DNA from: Struthio camelus
Taxonomy: Eukaryota; Chordata; Aves; Struthioniformes; Struthionidae
DNA: 64,000 nt
Assembly (NCBI RefSeq): GCF_040807025.1
Contig: NC_090967.1
Coordinates: 742,001-806,000 of the forward strand
Reading direction: 5' to 3'
In this document: piece by piece, positions 45,426-59,300 of the stretch
How the letters are laid out: the number at the start of each line of letters is the position of its first letter
Numbering within the stretch: position 1 is the stretch's first letter
Notes under the pieces: model-generated
Told to the model about the DNA's origin: nothing
Databases searched by the model: none
What the model saw: only the letters and a program-made list of their open reading frames with translations
Made by a program: the position numbers and the translations under genes

Positions 45426-48400
45426 ATGGCTTTTCCTTTATAAGATTTCTAGACCAATGCCTTTAATTTTGTACTGTATGCACCTTGAGGGCTGTAGTTC
45501 AAAGCTAAGGGTGTACACATCTTGCTTAGCATTTTCAGTTTTCAACTTTGTTTAGAGGATAGGTTCAAAGTAAAGGAGCGCATGCTTTGCAGCCTAATAG
45601 CATTGAATGACGATCTGAATTCTTCTTTGGGTGCCACAGGGTTCTGCCCTAAGGGAGTCATAGTATTGGAAGCACTTTCAGCACCTGGTACTTAATTTAA
45701 TAGCATCCTGTTGAGAAAGGTTCAGCAAGTGGGAACTGGAAACTTCTCCTTTTCGTTGGTCATACAAACAGGATGTGATATGTAGTCAGTACTTAAAATG
45801 GTGGCAGGTGAGCACAACATCAGAGAGAGTGGAAATGCTGAGATATTTCAATATTTCCTTCAAGAACAAGTAGTCACTAAAGGAGGCAGGCTCCTTACTC
45901 TTAATTTTGAACAAAACTTTGTATAGAGAAATGAGTTGGGATAGTGTGAGGAAGAATTGTGCAGTTAAGACTTAGTCCAGGGTGACTTAATGCATTTACT
46001 CTGCAAATCCTGTTCTTAACATGAAGCTTTTGTGCATGAAGCTCTCTGCTGGTGGCTAGGATTGATCTGAAATGGTTTAAGAAGCCGAGAAGTAGTTTAA
46101 TCAGTTCCTGGTCTATTAAAAGAAATTTTCTGTAGACTTTTCCACAAAGTCAAAGACGAAACTTTGCCTCAGAGTTGCAATGAAAGGTTCACGCCTTGGG
46201 CTTAAGTGCTGTTAGATTGGATGGGTATTGAAGAGACCCTGTACAACTTCACCATGCATTGACCAAAGCCGCCTTGGAGCAAGTGGCTCTGTGAAGTTGA
46301 GGGCGTTAGACCCATACGCGCTACAATGGTTGAGGTGTTTCTGAAAACTGTTCTGTGATTGACGTGGAAGGCCTGCTGTCTTTTGCTGCAGAGCTGTTTA
46401 TCTTACCGTGGATTGGTCTGCTTAGGATGTGGGGAGCATACGTGTATACGTGCATGTGTGCACATGCAGAGGTTTTGTGAGTGCTGTATGCTAAGTGGTG
46501 GTTTTATCTGCCATGGTCAGTCTGTTTCTTAGAATAGGTATTGATTCTTTCCTAGATTGCTTTGCTGCTTTCCAGGCAGTTAGAGAAGCAGACCTCCTTC
46601 TGTGAGTTTGAGATGATTTTGCATATACTAAGCACAGGGATAACAGTGCCAAAAGAAGACAGTGGACAGTTTGTTTTTTCCTGGGAAAACTACATTCCTG
46701 TGCACAAACAGGGAAAAAGTTTTTGATCTTTTGATCCCTGAATATCCTAATTAAAGCACTGTATACTTAACAGAAGCTATAGCTACAACCAAAACCACTA
46801 CTGGTAACGGCTGCTGCAGTTGTGCAGGGAAGACTCGGAGGAGTCCCAAGGGAATGCTTAAGAGCTGTCTAAAAAGAATTTCTCTGATAGGCCACACTCT
46901 TTACCATGCTTTCCTGACGTGGAAGCAACTGAGTTAAAATGTAACCTCAGCTGGACTGCTTGATGTCATAATTTAGCTGGCTCCATATCTCAAAATGTGT
47001 CAGGGATATAATAAAGGCTCCAGTTCTCTTAAGCATGTTGTAAGAAGCTTGGAGGCAAAATCTGGCTTATGGTAAAACCTCAATGACTAGAAAGCTGCCT
47101 GTGAAAGAAAAACGTGCTATACTTACTTCACTCAAATATTGATATTTTTCCTAAATTTTGAAAGATAACACTAAAAATTGTTGCTTACCACCCTGGGTTA
47201 GTAACGTAGTAAATGTTAGTTGAAGATCCCTGCTAGGACTGAAATTAGATCCACCAATGCAGAAGATAGGTGTATTTTTTGCTAATTCCCCTTTTAATTA
47301 TGGGGAGAGGAGAGGCCAGAATTAACATGTAAGAGATTTGCTGCTGAGCACACAAATAGGTAATCTGGTTAAATAAACTCATTGGGGAGATTGCCTCAAT
47401 TTAGCTTTTTTGCCAGTTGAGTGAAGTGCTTACAAACTGCTTCTGTGACACTAGGTGAGTTAAGGAAGAAGTTTAGAATCACCTTAGAGCTAGCTCTCCT
47501 GTAGCCCCCACAGGACAAGAAAACTTGGATCGGAGGAAAGTTTTAAAGCACTGTGATTGTGTAAGTATAAAACTGCAGTTGATGGGGGTCTGCTGAGGCT
47601 GCTTGATGCTTTATTGAAGAGAGGTGTGTGTGCGCGCCTCAGAGGACCATCAAAATTGGGTAGAAGGAAAAGGAACTATTATCCCTTCTTCCCACTTCAG
47701 CTGCTCCTCAGTGCTTTGGCCAGGTTAGAAGCAGTAGAATGACTGCTGTGTCCCAAGATCCCCAGCTTGGGTGCTGTGATATTATTTTGCTAGATCAGTT
47801 CTAATAACTGCACAATATGTAGAAAGGCTGGTAACTTTTGTGCTAACAGGAGGGAGCTCTCTCAGCTGGACATACCAGGATGCTTAGGATTAGTCTGTGC
47901 CTTTTATTTAAGCAGGTCACTCACCAAAAGCAATTTGATCAGCCTGGAAAAATGTACAGTAGGTATTTTGACTTCCTGATGCTTTGATTCCTGCATGCTG
48001 TACAGTTCCAAAAGTTGTGGATGTGATCTGTTTGTGGGGTGTTTGGTTGATTCTTATCTGTGCTTGGTGATAAGTTTTTTTTTCCATTCCAAGCATGAAG
48101 GTAGAATTTGCTTAGAGGTTCTGATCTGTGTAGAAAAAAATACTAATGAAGTGATCTGAGCACTTAAGGAGGCTCTTTTCCTTCATATAATGTGAAGAAA
48201 AACAGTATTAAGGGTAGGGGCCTGAATTTCAAATAAGAAAAATCAGGCAATTAGAGGTGAAGACTAACTATCCTTTAAGATACAGTGGGTCAGGGCTGAG
48301 GCCAGATTCGTTTGACTTTTAGACTCTGAATACAGTGATACTGCAGATAATTCAGTTTCAAAGGTGATTATTATAATGTTTCCATGGAAAAATAGTATCT

Positions 48401-49450
48401 CCAGGGCTGCACTGTTTCAGTAAATAACAGCAATTCTTATTTTAAAACAGTCAGATAATGTGCAGTAGTGTTTGTCTATCAGGCTTTATAGGCTATATAT
48501 AGCACTGGACCTTTATGCAACCCAGAAGAGAGATTCCTTTCATTTACTTCTACTCCTGGTTCCTATTCAGTTAAGTGCAATTCACTTTGTAAATATATAC
48601 ATCACTTGATTTTTGTGCATGGTTATTATGTATTGTGGATATAAAGATTGCCAAATCATATTGTGTGTGTAAAGTTCTGTTTCAAACCTGACTGTAGAAT
48701 GAAGTGGGAACATAACTTTGGCTTTGGAGCCAGTAAGTTACCACATCCAAAGTGCCATAATTGATATTAGCATTAGCAACCCTGCCATTGCCAGTGGCTG
48801 GGGGGGGGGGGGGGTGTGGCAGGGGGGTAGTGGAAGTCAAAGCATGTTATTAATGACCTTTGGTATCCATTACTTGTAAGAGCAGATGTTCTCAAACTGG
48901 TTCTTCCCATTGTCTCAGTATGGCTTCATTATATGCACATATTTTTTTTTTCTTCCCTTCAAAATGCAAATGCTGTCCATCCAGTTGGTCTTTGAAGGTC
49001 TTCCTGGTGCCCTCTAGTACCTGGCCTGGCAATACGAGTGCTAACTCCAGTGTCTGCTCAGGAGGAATGAGCACATCTAGTGCAGCTGCAGGGAACCGAG
49101 GTGGGATTGTTGCATTCATGGTCTTCCATGGAAGGATGGTGTAATCTGGCCTTGTTTTAAGTTATCTGCTCTTCTAGAGACAAGTATTTAGAATAAGGTT
49201 GATCTGAAGTCAACACTGACTTAAGGTGCAGGACTCGAATGAGTTGTGCACAAAGGGGTTAAAGGGGGAAGTTCAAAGATTTCTTTGGTAATTCCCACGT
49301 GTGAGGAAGAATCCCAACTCCTAGGAAGCCTCCTGGTGAAACCCCAAGTGGGGAGGGAGGCTACAGTGGCCCTGACACGCTCCCGCTTGCTGTGTCATGC
49401 CTCACCTTGGTCAGATGATTTGGGCCTCCGCCTGTCCACTCCCCTTCCAA
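45426..49450. other. Intergenic region RAB11B-MARCHF2
   Basis: A+T-moderate sequence with no recognisable gene. Contains the alternating purine-pyrimidine tract (46436-46468) and a G15 run (48800-48814). Part may still be RAB11B 3' UTR if the later poly(A) signals are used. Confidence 0.65.
46436..46468. repeat. 33-nt strictly alternating purine-pyrimidine tract
   Basis: Every base from 46436 to 46468 alternates purine and pyrimidine without being a simple dinucleotide repeat. It includes ATACGTGTATACGTG and the inverted repeat GCATGTG/CACATGC. Such sequence can adopt left-handed Z-DNA. Confidence 0.85.
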
Positions 49451-49479
49451 CTTCGCGAAGCTCTGGATGTGCGGAAGAG

Positions 49480-50300
49480 GAGGCGCAGCTCGCCCGTGAC
49501 CAAGAAGTGGGGAAAGCAGCTGCCCTCCGCCCCTCGGCTGCGGGACCGCGCCGCGCCCGCCCCCGGGGCTTCCCCCCTCCCTTGCTTTCCCGAAAATGTC
49601 GCCGTGGGGAGCCCGGAGCAACCCGCAGATGACGCTACCGAGGCCGAAGCTCGCAGAGGGCAAATGAAGCGTTGTAGCTGCGCCAGTGCCCGGTCCGGCA
49701 GCTGCGGTACGGGCCAGAGGGGGGAAGCGCCGGCCCGAGCGGCGGCTGCGCCCCGGGGCCGGGCGGGGCGCTCCCCCCCCCCCCCCCGCCGGGCCGCTAT
49801 TGGCCAGCCGCTGTTGCCAGCGGGGTCGCGTTCCGACGCCGGCCGGCTCCGCGCAGCCCATTGGGCGGGCGGGCTGTGGCGTCAGCGCGGCGCGGCGCTC
49901 GGTGCGCCGCCGTGACGGCGGCCGCGGGCGGGGGGGGGGGGGGGGGGCGGCGCCCGGCGGCCGCAGGAGCCGCGCGAGGCGGCGGCGCGGGCCGCGCTGA
50001 GGGGCCGCGGGCGCCGGGACCGCAGGTAGCGCGCGGGGGGAGCGGGGGGGCCCGGCCCGGCTCGCGGCCTGCCCGCCGCCGCCGCCGCCGCCGGCAGGAC
50101 CCGTCTGCAGCCGGGCTGCGCGGGCCGGCCGCTCTCCGGTGCGGGGCCGGGGACGATGCCCGGGCTCCGGGGCGGGCGCCCCCTTCGCGGGCGGCCGGGG
50201 AGGCTCCCTGGCCGCGGGAGGGCGGCTCGCCGCCGGCCTGACGTGGGAGAGGCGCGGGCTCGGGGTGCGCGGCGCTGGGCAGAAACGTAACCTGGGGGAG
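49480..50300 (+). promoter_or_regulatory. MARCHF2: MARCHF2 CpG-island promoter
   Basis: Dense CpG block with reverse CCAAT boxes at 49799-49803 and 49860-49864, a CRE-like TGGCGTCA at 49877-49884 and a TGACGG half-site at 49913-49918; no TATA box. Long C15 (49773-49787) and G18 (49930-49947) runs lie inside. It is the only promoter-like island upstream of the MARCHF2 coding exon. Confidence 0.7.
49920..50025 (+). other. MARCHF2: Probable non-coding exon 1 of MARCHF2
   Basis: The coding exon at 62613 begins with an acceptor and carries a 52-nt leader, so an upstream 5' UTR exon is required. The best candidate ends at the donor CGCAG|GTAGCG (50026) in the CpG island. The 5' end is unknown; the given start is an estimate just downstream of the CRE-like sites. 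Confidence 0.45.
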
Positions 50301-53300
50301 GGAAGGCTGGGAGCTGCGATCCTTTATTTGTCTGTTCCTCTGTCTTTTTTTTTCATTGCCGCGGCTGTGAATAATTATTTTTGGAAAATGTTTCCTTATA
50401 ATTGGGGTCTCATGTTTTTCCTCTTTTGGAAAGACCTAGCGCGTGTTTTTGCCCCGCTGCGTGGCGTGACTGGGGAGGCAGCGCTTGCCCGTAGTGCCGT
50501 CTCGCAGAGCGAGCTACAGCGATTTCCCACGAAGCGCGGGTCGGTGTCGCAGTAAAACTGAAGAACTTCCTGCGAAAGGGCTTCGGAGCACCGGTTTTCT
50601 CCCTCTGTGGCATGAACTTAGAGTTTGTAATTGACTTTTTTTAAATTGGAACCAGTAACTCTCTCTGTTTTGCTGAAATTAGCCTTCTTGAGGCAATTTA
50701 ACTGCTAGTGGCGGAGGCCAAGGTGGCTTGTTTGTGGGATTTGTCCAAGGGATGAGCTTGTGGCTTGCGTGCGGGAAGGTTGATTGTGGCATTGGAACTG
50801 CTTTTCTCATTGTCTCAACCATTTACTTGAGCCCATTTTCTATCTAATGGGGAGATCAAGATTAAAAACCAAAAAACCCCTGCAACGGTCCTTTGGCTGA
50901 GACTTCTTGCTTATCTGTGCAATTGCCTGGCTAGTTGGTAACCCACAGAAATGGTGCTCACCTAAACGCGGCCTGACATATCTGTGCTGTAGGAAGTTAT
51001 CACTATTGATGAGCGTTAAGGTTGTTTTACAGCTTGTCATCTCAGAGCAAGTTGTGCAAAGCTCAGGGTTTTTTTTTTTTTTTTTAAAAAGAAGATGAGA
51101 TGGTTTTGAAGTCAGGGCTGACAGTGACTTCCTGGAAATGCCAGGGTCATCTGGAGCAGATCTGGCATCGTCAGGTGTGTTTGTGTTCAATGTAGTTATC
51201 CCCAAAGTGTCCGGAGACTGGGCTGGCCTCTCCTGAAGGGTGTGCAGTGAAGATCTGTCAGTGGGGTCCCGCTCCTCATCACACCCTGTACCCTTTATTT
51301 GCTTGCGCTCAAAGGACTGTGTGTATCCGAGCTCCTCCCCTGACTTGCCTCCCCAGCTTTTCTCCCCTCCCTGTTACCAGTCCTTGTTTCAGGCTTTCAT
51401 TCTCCCATTCCGCTTTCCTTCCAGCAAAACGCTTTTCTCTGTCTTTCCCTTCTGAAATAGCTTCTAGCATTTTCTTAATCTTCTAGACCTTTTTCCAGAT
51501 TCTTGTCAAGAAGGCCTCTGACATGGTGCTGCTGCAGGTCAGCTCCGATGGCCGTGGCCAGTCCCCTTTATCCACCCTGCTCTTGGGAGCGTACAGCCCT
51601 GCCTGGTTGTCAGGCTTACACGTGCACCAAGTAATCCTTCGAACAGCTGGATGTTAGCCTTGTCTTTCCAAGGCTTAAGTGTTTAAGGATTATGGAGGCA
51701 GCTGCAGCGGAGAGGGGAGAGTAAAGCCCTGGTTTTCCAGGTGCATTTGAAACTATGACAGTACTTTCCCCTTCAGAAAGGGGTTTGAAGAGAGAGGAGC
51801 TGCGACTGGGAAATCCCTTTGTCATGTGCTCTGTACAGTGAATTTAATAACTCAAGTTGGGAACACAAGGCTTAGCAACCCACAAGCATGGACCGTGGAG
51901 CATTACAGGCCAGCCTGCGTCAGAAAGGAAGTCTTAACTTTGCCAGGTGTGGACCAGGTGGCACAGGAAACAGCCAAGCATGTGCTTAAGATCTATACCA
52001 TGAACGTTAAATATCAGCTGTAAAATCGGGATCAGAACAGGTACACTGTGTGATTAGCTAATCGCACTGCTGGCAGTCTTTAAGAAAACATATGAAAACA
52101 GAAAAAAGCAATAGAACTAATGATCTCTTGTTTCCAGCATGCTTGACTGCCTTTGTTTCCAGCAGAATTACACTGAGGTCGCCCCATGTTGGACACCAAG
52201 GAAACCATGCAGACGAGCAGTGTTATGAATGTACTAACTGCAAACAACTTCTGTTGGAGTTTTTTGCTTTAATAGATGCCAAAAAGGGGGCTTTCCCACT
52301 CTAGGTTATTGATGCTGGCCTGAGTCAAGCAAGTGCAGGACACAATGCTTCCCTGAGAAGAAGTTAATCAAGACTCCTCAAAGCAGCAAGTACAAAAACA
52401 ACCCAAACCACTCCTAGCGCAGGCTGGGAAATGAAGAGATTGATGCTCGAGGTGGCCTCTGAGGCCCTGTTAGTCATGAGGGACTGTTACAAGTCCTCAG
52501 TCTGTGGCTTTGTAGTAGTCCCACTGGCTGAGCTGCAAAATATCATGAAAAAAAAAAACAACTGAAGTTACATTAGTCTTTAAAATATCTTGACTTTTTA
52601 TACTAAAAAAAAGCAGAACCTTAGAAGAATGAAGGGAGGAATCAGGCGTCCTGAACTGTAAACTACCAGATGAGTTTATTTTTCCCCTGCTTGACTTTGA
52701 CTCAGCTTTGGATGTTTGGAGATCTCGGAGTTTCCATTTTCTAAACTGCTCACTTTTTTTCCTCCAGAATAAAGTTCATAACTGTTGTCTTTTTAGCCTC
52801 TTCCCTCACCAGTTTTATTTACTCGGTTTAACTTACACTTCTGCATGCTCTTAGTGCAAACTCTTACCACGAGAGAGGAATGATCTCCGTTTACTTATGT
52901 TTGCCCCCTGGAAGATACACTAACCACTTCTAGGTATCCTTGTACAAGACAAGTCGTATGACAAATAAAGCTGTGGGTTTCTTTTGTGATCCGAATCAAT
53001 GTTATGTTAGCCAAGTGCTTCAATGAAGTTCACGTAAAATGGCTTTCCTGTGTAGGAACTATACAGGACAAAAGCCTAAACTATAGCCTAAGCTGTGCTG
53101 AAGCACAGTTCATGGCTTATTGGGAAAGTTAATGTTATGCACGTGAGTAGCAGGTTTTCCACCTGTCCAAATGTAGGCTCTCATGGTCTTCCCTGCTCTC
53201 TGGTCTGCTTAAACTGTGGCAGTACCATTCCTGGGCGGATGCTCTCACGCTTGCCCTGTTGTGTTTATACCGTATTTGCTGTTGGACCATATTGTGGCTG

Positions 53301-56300
53301 CAGCTCATCAGTGTCGCAGCCGTACAAATGCCAAGAAATGCAGCTCTGCTGGGAGAGGTGGTTACCCACTTAACTTGAGTATTTGGGAGACCACTCTGCT
53401 GTTTTATTTCACTGCATAAAAGTGTGGGGAGATCCTGCCTTCTTACAGTTTTGATCACTTTTTACTATGCTGGAAAATGTCTTTTCATAGCTGTACTGGT
53501 TACAGGTTATAAAAAGTCTGAATGCGATGGTAAAATGCAGAATAAAACACATCCTCAAGGCACAAGCTGACAAAATATCTCTGAGTAGGAGCTGAACCTT
53601 TCATATCCACTGGCAAAGAGAACAGCCTGACATCAGGTGTACCAACCTTCTGGAGCTCTTCCTACCTGCCAGTCGTGCAAATGCATTATTTGCCCCAGAC
53701 CTCTCCAGGATAAAGAGTGTTACAATTGATTTGAATTGAACTGTGATTTGTCCCCGTTTTCAATCAAAACGTGCATTTGTAAATTTGCTTTACTTTCAGA
53801 TGTTAAGTAGCAATTTTAAGTAAACTTCTTAACTTTCCAATTCCTGATCTAATGCAAGATGATAACATGTGGTTAACCTCAGGGGCAAACATAGCTTAGC
53901 TATTAAACATGCTGTAGCTGTTGTTGCAATTTTAATCAGTTGACGTGAAGTCATGGTGACAGACTGGAGAAAATGTTCTCCTGCTGTCCTGAAAATTAAG
54001 ATATTTTTTAGAGGGGGAAGGAGCAGTATTGGCTTGGGAAACACAGCAAGCACAAACAAACAAAATGTAGTTTCTAAAACACCTCTCAGAACTTCAAAGA
54101 GGGGAATGTAGGAAAGCTCTTGCAGTCTTGGCTTTACCACCTGTTGCCGTAGAAGTTTTGATCGCTCTAGTCCTGTTCTAAGTACAAATTATTAGGGTTT
54201 GGGTTTGTGAGAGGGGAAGCTGCTGTCAGCAGTTTGCAAGGTAAGCTACAACTCTGGACTCTCCTCAACCTTTTTTCCCCCGCTCCCAATTTTTCTTGTA
54301 CTTCCCTGCAGACAAATCAGTCAAAGCCTTTGCTTTCAGAAGAACTGTGAATGCAGCCTAAGCAAAATCTTCCAAACTGAATTGGGAAGAAGAGAGAGAC
54401 GGGGATTTTGCAGCACTTTTGTGAAGTTTTGCTTCGGAGTTGAGGGAATTTGTAGTGATAAAGAGTGGGTAAAGGGAGGACATGGACTAAATCAGTTAAG
54501 ATCAGTTAATCCTGTTCATTGACTGACCATGCAGGAAGAGGATGCCCAAAGTTCATGCCCGCTTTGGAGATCTTCAGGTGCGGATGGATGGAAGGGTAGA
54601 AGGCTATGGCAGTGCCTTTACTGGAAAGCTAAGTGTGCTAAAGAGTACAGGGAACTAATTGGGTTGCAAAATACAAACAGGCAAGTTAATTTGGGATCAA
54701 ATATCTCTGTTACAGGATTAGTTTGCTGCCTGGTTTTGAATGGGGGTTACATGCTGGCCGCATACTACTCTGAGCAGTTGGAGCACTCTCTTGTTCTGAG
54801 CAGGGTTGCTGCATGCTGGCGGATGGTTTGTTCCAGTTTGTCTCCAGGCAGAGCATAGTTATTTGTGTAACAGTGTACATGGTGCTTTATAAACCAAGAA
54901 TGAGAACACTGAAGCAAGTGCAAGTTCTTCCTGGCATAGGATTGCAGATCCTGAGAAAATGTTTCGCATCCTTCTGAGTAATCCCCTTTGAGGGAGTGAC
55001 CTGTCCAATGTTGTGTGGGCGTTTCTTTGTTGATCTGATGCATGTGTTATTGCTACAGTAAAGTTGATGTTTTCCCCTATATTTCCCAAAGCTGGAAAAT
55101 TCATTTGCTTTGAATAAATTGAAACTGCCTGGCAGGTGACTGCATAGGACAGGGGAGCTGTTGAGCTTTGGCATTACTGCAGAGCCTGCCTCTCTCAACA
55201 GGGAGCTGTCTGAAGCTATAGGAATAGGAAGCCGACCTTTTCTTGCTCTTATTTCAGTAGAGGACATAGGTGCAAAGAGAAAGGAAAAGCCACATAACTC
55301 CAATGCCTTCAGATGGCAGCAAGGGTAGGCAGGAGCAGGGCAGAAAAGAGATGTGCTTGTGGGTGGTGTGGCAGGGATGTTTTCTCCGCTGATGGGTAAT
55401 GCTTTTTGCAAGCATTGCTTTTTGGGCACAACAGCCAGGTATTTTTCCCCCTGGTTCATGATTTCAATGAAACTTTCAAGCCTGGCAAAAGCATCTTTTT
55501 TTTTTCTCTGCAGACAGAGAATGGTCAAATGCAGAGAGAGGTGGGCATGAAATCAGTATAATTTCATTTATGTCATGACCCATGTTGCTGTTCACTGTAA
55601 AAAACCTGATGCTTTCTAAATACAGTGAAAGAGCAGGTGTTTCTCATGTCCCAGCTGTTTTCAGTAGTTTCCTTTTAAAACTTGTTATTAAACTGGCTGA
55701 ATGGCTGATTTCTGGTTGGAGATGCCCTCTGCAAAGAATTTTCTCCTAATGTTGCAATTCATTTTTCCAGATGTCGGTAATTAAAGTGTAGTAAACTTTC
55801 CTTTCACATGGTCTCATGGCAGATAAAACATCTCAGAAGATCTGAGATTACTTTGTTCATTTTGGCGCTGCAGCTGTAAGGCATGGCCTGATCTTTTCCA
55901 AGTACAACTTGCAGCAATAAAAAAAATCATCCTTTAGGCTTCTTATTTTTTTACTGATTTTCTTTTCCCCAGTGTGTAAGCTTCAACCTTTTGCTCCTTT
56001 TTGAATATTAAGTAATATAATATATTAGGCAATATACTTCTAAAATGAAGTTTCTTTGGGAAATAAGGAGGTGAGTGGCATGAGATGTTCCCTGAACTCT
56101 GGGGTAACAGGAGCCCTCCTACATTACAGCTCTGCTGTGTTCATACAAGGCTGGGAAGGAAGCCCACCCCTACAACGTTGTTTGAAAATTAACGTTTCTT
56201 CTTTGCCAGTTGCTAGTTTGCCAGTGTTGCAAGACATTGATAACATACGGCTGGTTGATCAGGTAGGCTGAAGGTTTTGGAGAGGAGGGATGTGTATGAA

Positions 56301-59300
56301 TGCATACTTTGGGAAGTTACATCATAAGGATCATGAATGCTCGCTATAATATTTCCTTACCAGCAGAGAATGTAAGTCAGATCCTGGCAATCTGTCTGTT
56401 TGAAAAAGAAAAAAAATCACATTCTTTGGAATACTATCTTCATCTGTGTTTGGAAAACAAACTCACTTAGCATCAAACCATAGTCTAAATAATCAAGACT
56501 TAGGACAGCCTTTGGAATGTGTCTGAAAAGTGGCCTGATCTAGAGACTGCAAGTTTTGATCATTTGTCCACAGCAAAAGCCCAGTAAGTGAAGGCTTGTG
56601 CTACTGTTTCAGGACTTCTGAATTGTATTTATGACAGTAGTTGGAAGGCAGCTGGGCCAGGCCCTTATAGTGATAGGTAACGTAACCATGTAACAAAAAC
56701 AGGAGTCCCAAAAGGTTGTTCCCTATAAGCTTCTCATCCCCTCTGGATGCTGGCTTCATGGTTAAACTTGGAGCATCTTATGAACTTTAGAAATTCAGCC
56801 ATAGGGATGAGGGAGGTAAGCCCTCCTTGGACAGTGGTGTTACTTTACAGTGCACTCAGTCTATAGCTTTTGCTTATAAAGGTGTAGGAAGAGGCTGTTC
56901 CTGAAGTCAAGCTTGATTTTTTAATGGCTTACAAACTCCAGGATTTGGTCCCTTGGATGTTTTTTTTTGTTTTTTTTTGTTTTGAGCCTTGGGTCACGTC
57001 TGTCCTGTGACTATCTGATTCACAGCGCTACTCCGCTGGCACTGCCTGAAGAGCAAGTTAACGTTGAAGTTTTTACAGCACCTCCTTGAACTCTGACTGT
57101 CAACCAAATGTTGCGGACGAGGCAGGAAACTGAGAAGCTGCCTGGGAGTGAAATGCTTTCCTGTGCATGTTATCCACCAAACTTTAAAATGGTTTGAGAG
57201 CTGTCTTGTGACATCAGATTTTGAGTGTTTGGAGTTATGTCATAAAATGCTATAAGCGTCACTTTTCGCACCGGACAGGCCTCATTGCACCCTCATTAGT
57301 AGGTCTGTTGCATTCAGATGACTTCTAAGATTATGACTCACCAGATTTCTTCTTAAGTCCTGGCAGATGCAGGAGTTCCAGGGAAATGTCATCACAGAAC
57401 TCCCTGCTCTGCATACGAGTGAGAGCACATCGCCTCCTGAAGCTTTAAAACTCTGTTCAGCTTATGGATCAGATGTAGGTAGATCCGTTGCTTGCTTTTT
57501 GGGTACTTTTAGGGTATTATGCAGCAGGCCTAGAGAGTAACTCTTGAGAGTTAGATGGCTGCTGTACAAAAACACATGCTTTTTTAAAGAACAAAACAGA
57601 GCGTATTTTAAAAAAGACGAGAGCAAAAATAAAACCCTGCAGCAATTTGAAGACAGTTCTTAAGGGGTTTTTTGGTTTTGTTTTTGCTTCTTTTTAGATT
57701 AAACCAGTTCTGCAACCGTTTTAATAGGAGGAGGGAGCACTTCCCACCCCACAAGCCTTTCCATGCATGTATACATCCAGTGGCAGTATCTCATGGTGTG
57801 TGGTGGCTGTGAGTGATGGGGTCTAGTGGCTGGAGGTTGCCCTCTGGGGTAGAGAGGACGCAGGGGTACCCTGCCAGTCTCCCAGTGCAGGGCGGCTACA
57901 GACCCTGGTCAAGGATTCCAGCCATCTGCAGTGGGCAGACGTGGGTGCCAAAAGGAGTGCTGCAAACCTGCGGTTGTACTTCGACTGTGGAAATACATGC
58001 ATTGGCTATATGAGACAGCACGTGGGAGGAAGCATCCTTAGCGGTGGCAAAGGAAGGAATTCTTTGTACTCTCTCCCTCAAGAAACTTGTTTTCAGATAT
58101 TTTAGAGCTGTACGATTTGGGAAATCCAATTGTACTGTTGAAAAGGAAAGCATTGATGTTGGAAAATGCCCTTTAGCCACTGAAAACCTTCAGTTCGCTA
58201 TCTAATGATGCTTGCAGGATCATATGATTAGAAAATATAGTGTCTGCAATCCCAAGTTAGCTAAAACTGATTTACAAAGGCAAGCTTGATAACTTTGCTC
58301 CTGAGTGTTAAACAGCAATTGGATCTTTGGCCATCTGCACACAAAATTTAATGGATTACTAGCTAAATTTAAAAACAATGGTGCTCATGTATAGATGGGT
58401 GGATTATGTTGGCTACAGAACTTGGTTATTTCCTGAGGTTACTGTAGTGAGGTGCCAAAACTTGGTTACTGTAATCGGGGAAATGGATTACTCAGCGGTC
58501 TGAGATGAACAGACTTAACTACTGGCAGCATTGCCAGGAGGTGAGGTTTTTCTTTGGGGAGATGTTCCAGGGAAGCTAATCTATACAAAAGCCAGTGTGT
58601 ATGAGCTGCACCCAAAGAGGATGGAGATGGTTCTAGTTCCAGTTTGCTCTGCATTCTGTCAAAGCATCAAAATTGCTCCAAGGGTTTACACCAGTTTAAG
58701 TATTTATCACGTAGGCAGGCTGTGAGCCGCCCAGATGAACCACAAGTCTGAAGCTAACAATTCTCCATTACTTCAGTCCTCTTTCCACCTTAGCCTTTCC
58801 TGCTGTTGGCCTTCTCTTCTTGATTCTGACTTTTCTCTTGGTGGCTTTGATCAAATTGTCTGGCCTGCTACAGTTTCCAGAAGTAACTGTCTTATAGGGC
58901 TGCATAGGCTGAGGATGCAAAACAGAACCGGGGAACCCTTTAGCTCCTTGTCCTTTCCTTGTTCGTGCTGGGCAGGCAGTCTTCTGGATGGAGAGCAGGA
59001 GTAGTTCAGCCTGATCTGTACAGTCTTGGGCTGTTCAGTCGTTTTGGGGTGTTTGGAAACCCTGGTTGCCCTTTGGATGGTATAAACTGGATCAGGTTTT
59101 TTGTTGTAATGCTTGAAGCCTAGTAAGGCAGATATTATGTGGGCATGTTTTGCATGAACCCTGTAGCAGGCAGGATCCTGCACAAGCACCAAAATCTATG
59201 CCTTGGAACAGCAAATAGGCGCTAGCTGCTCTTCTAGGAACCAGCTCATCTTGCTGCACATGTTTGAGAGTTTTGGAGCCCTCGTGCATAACTTACTCTT

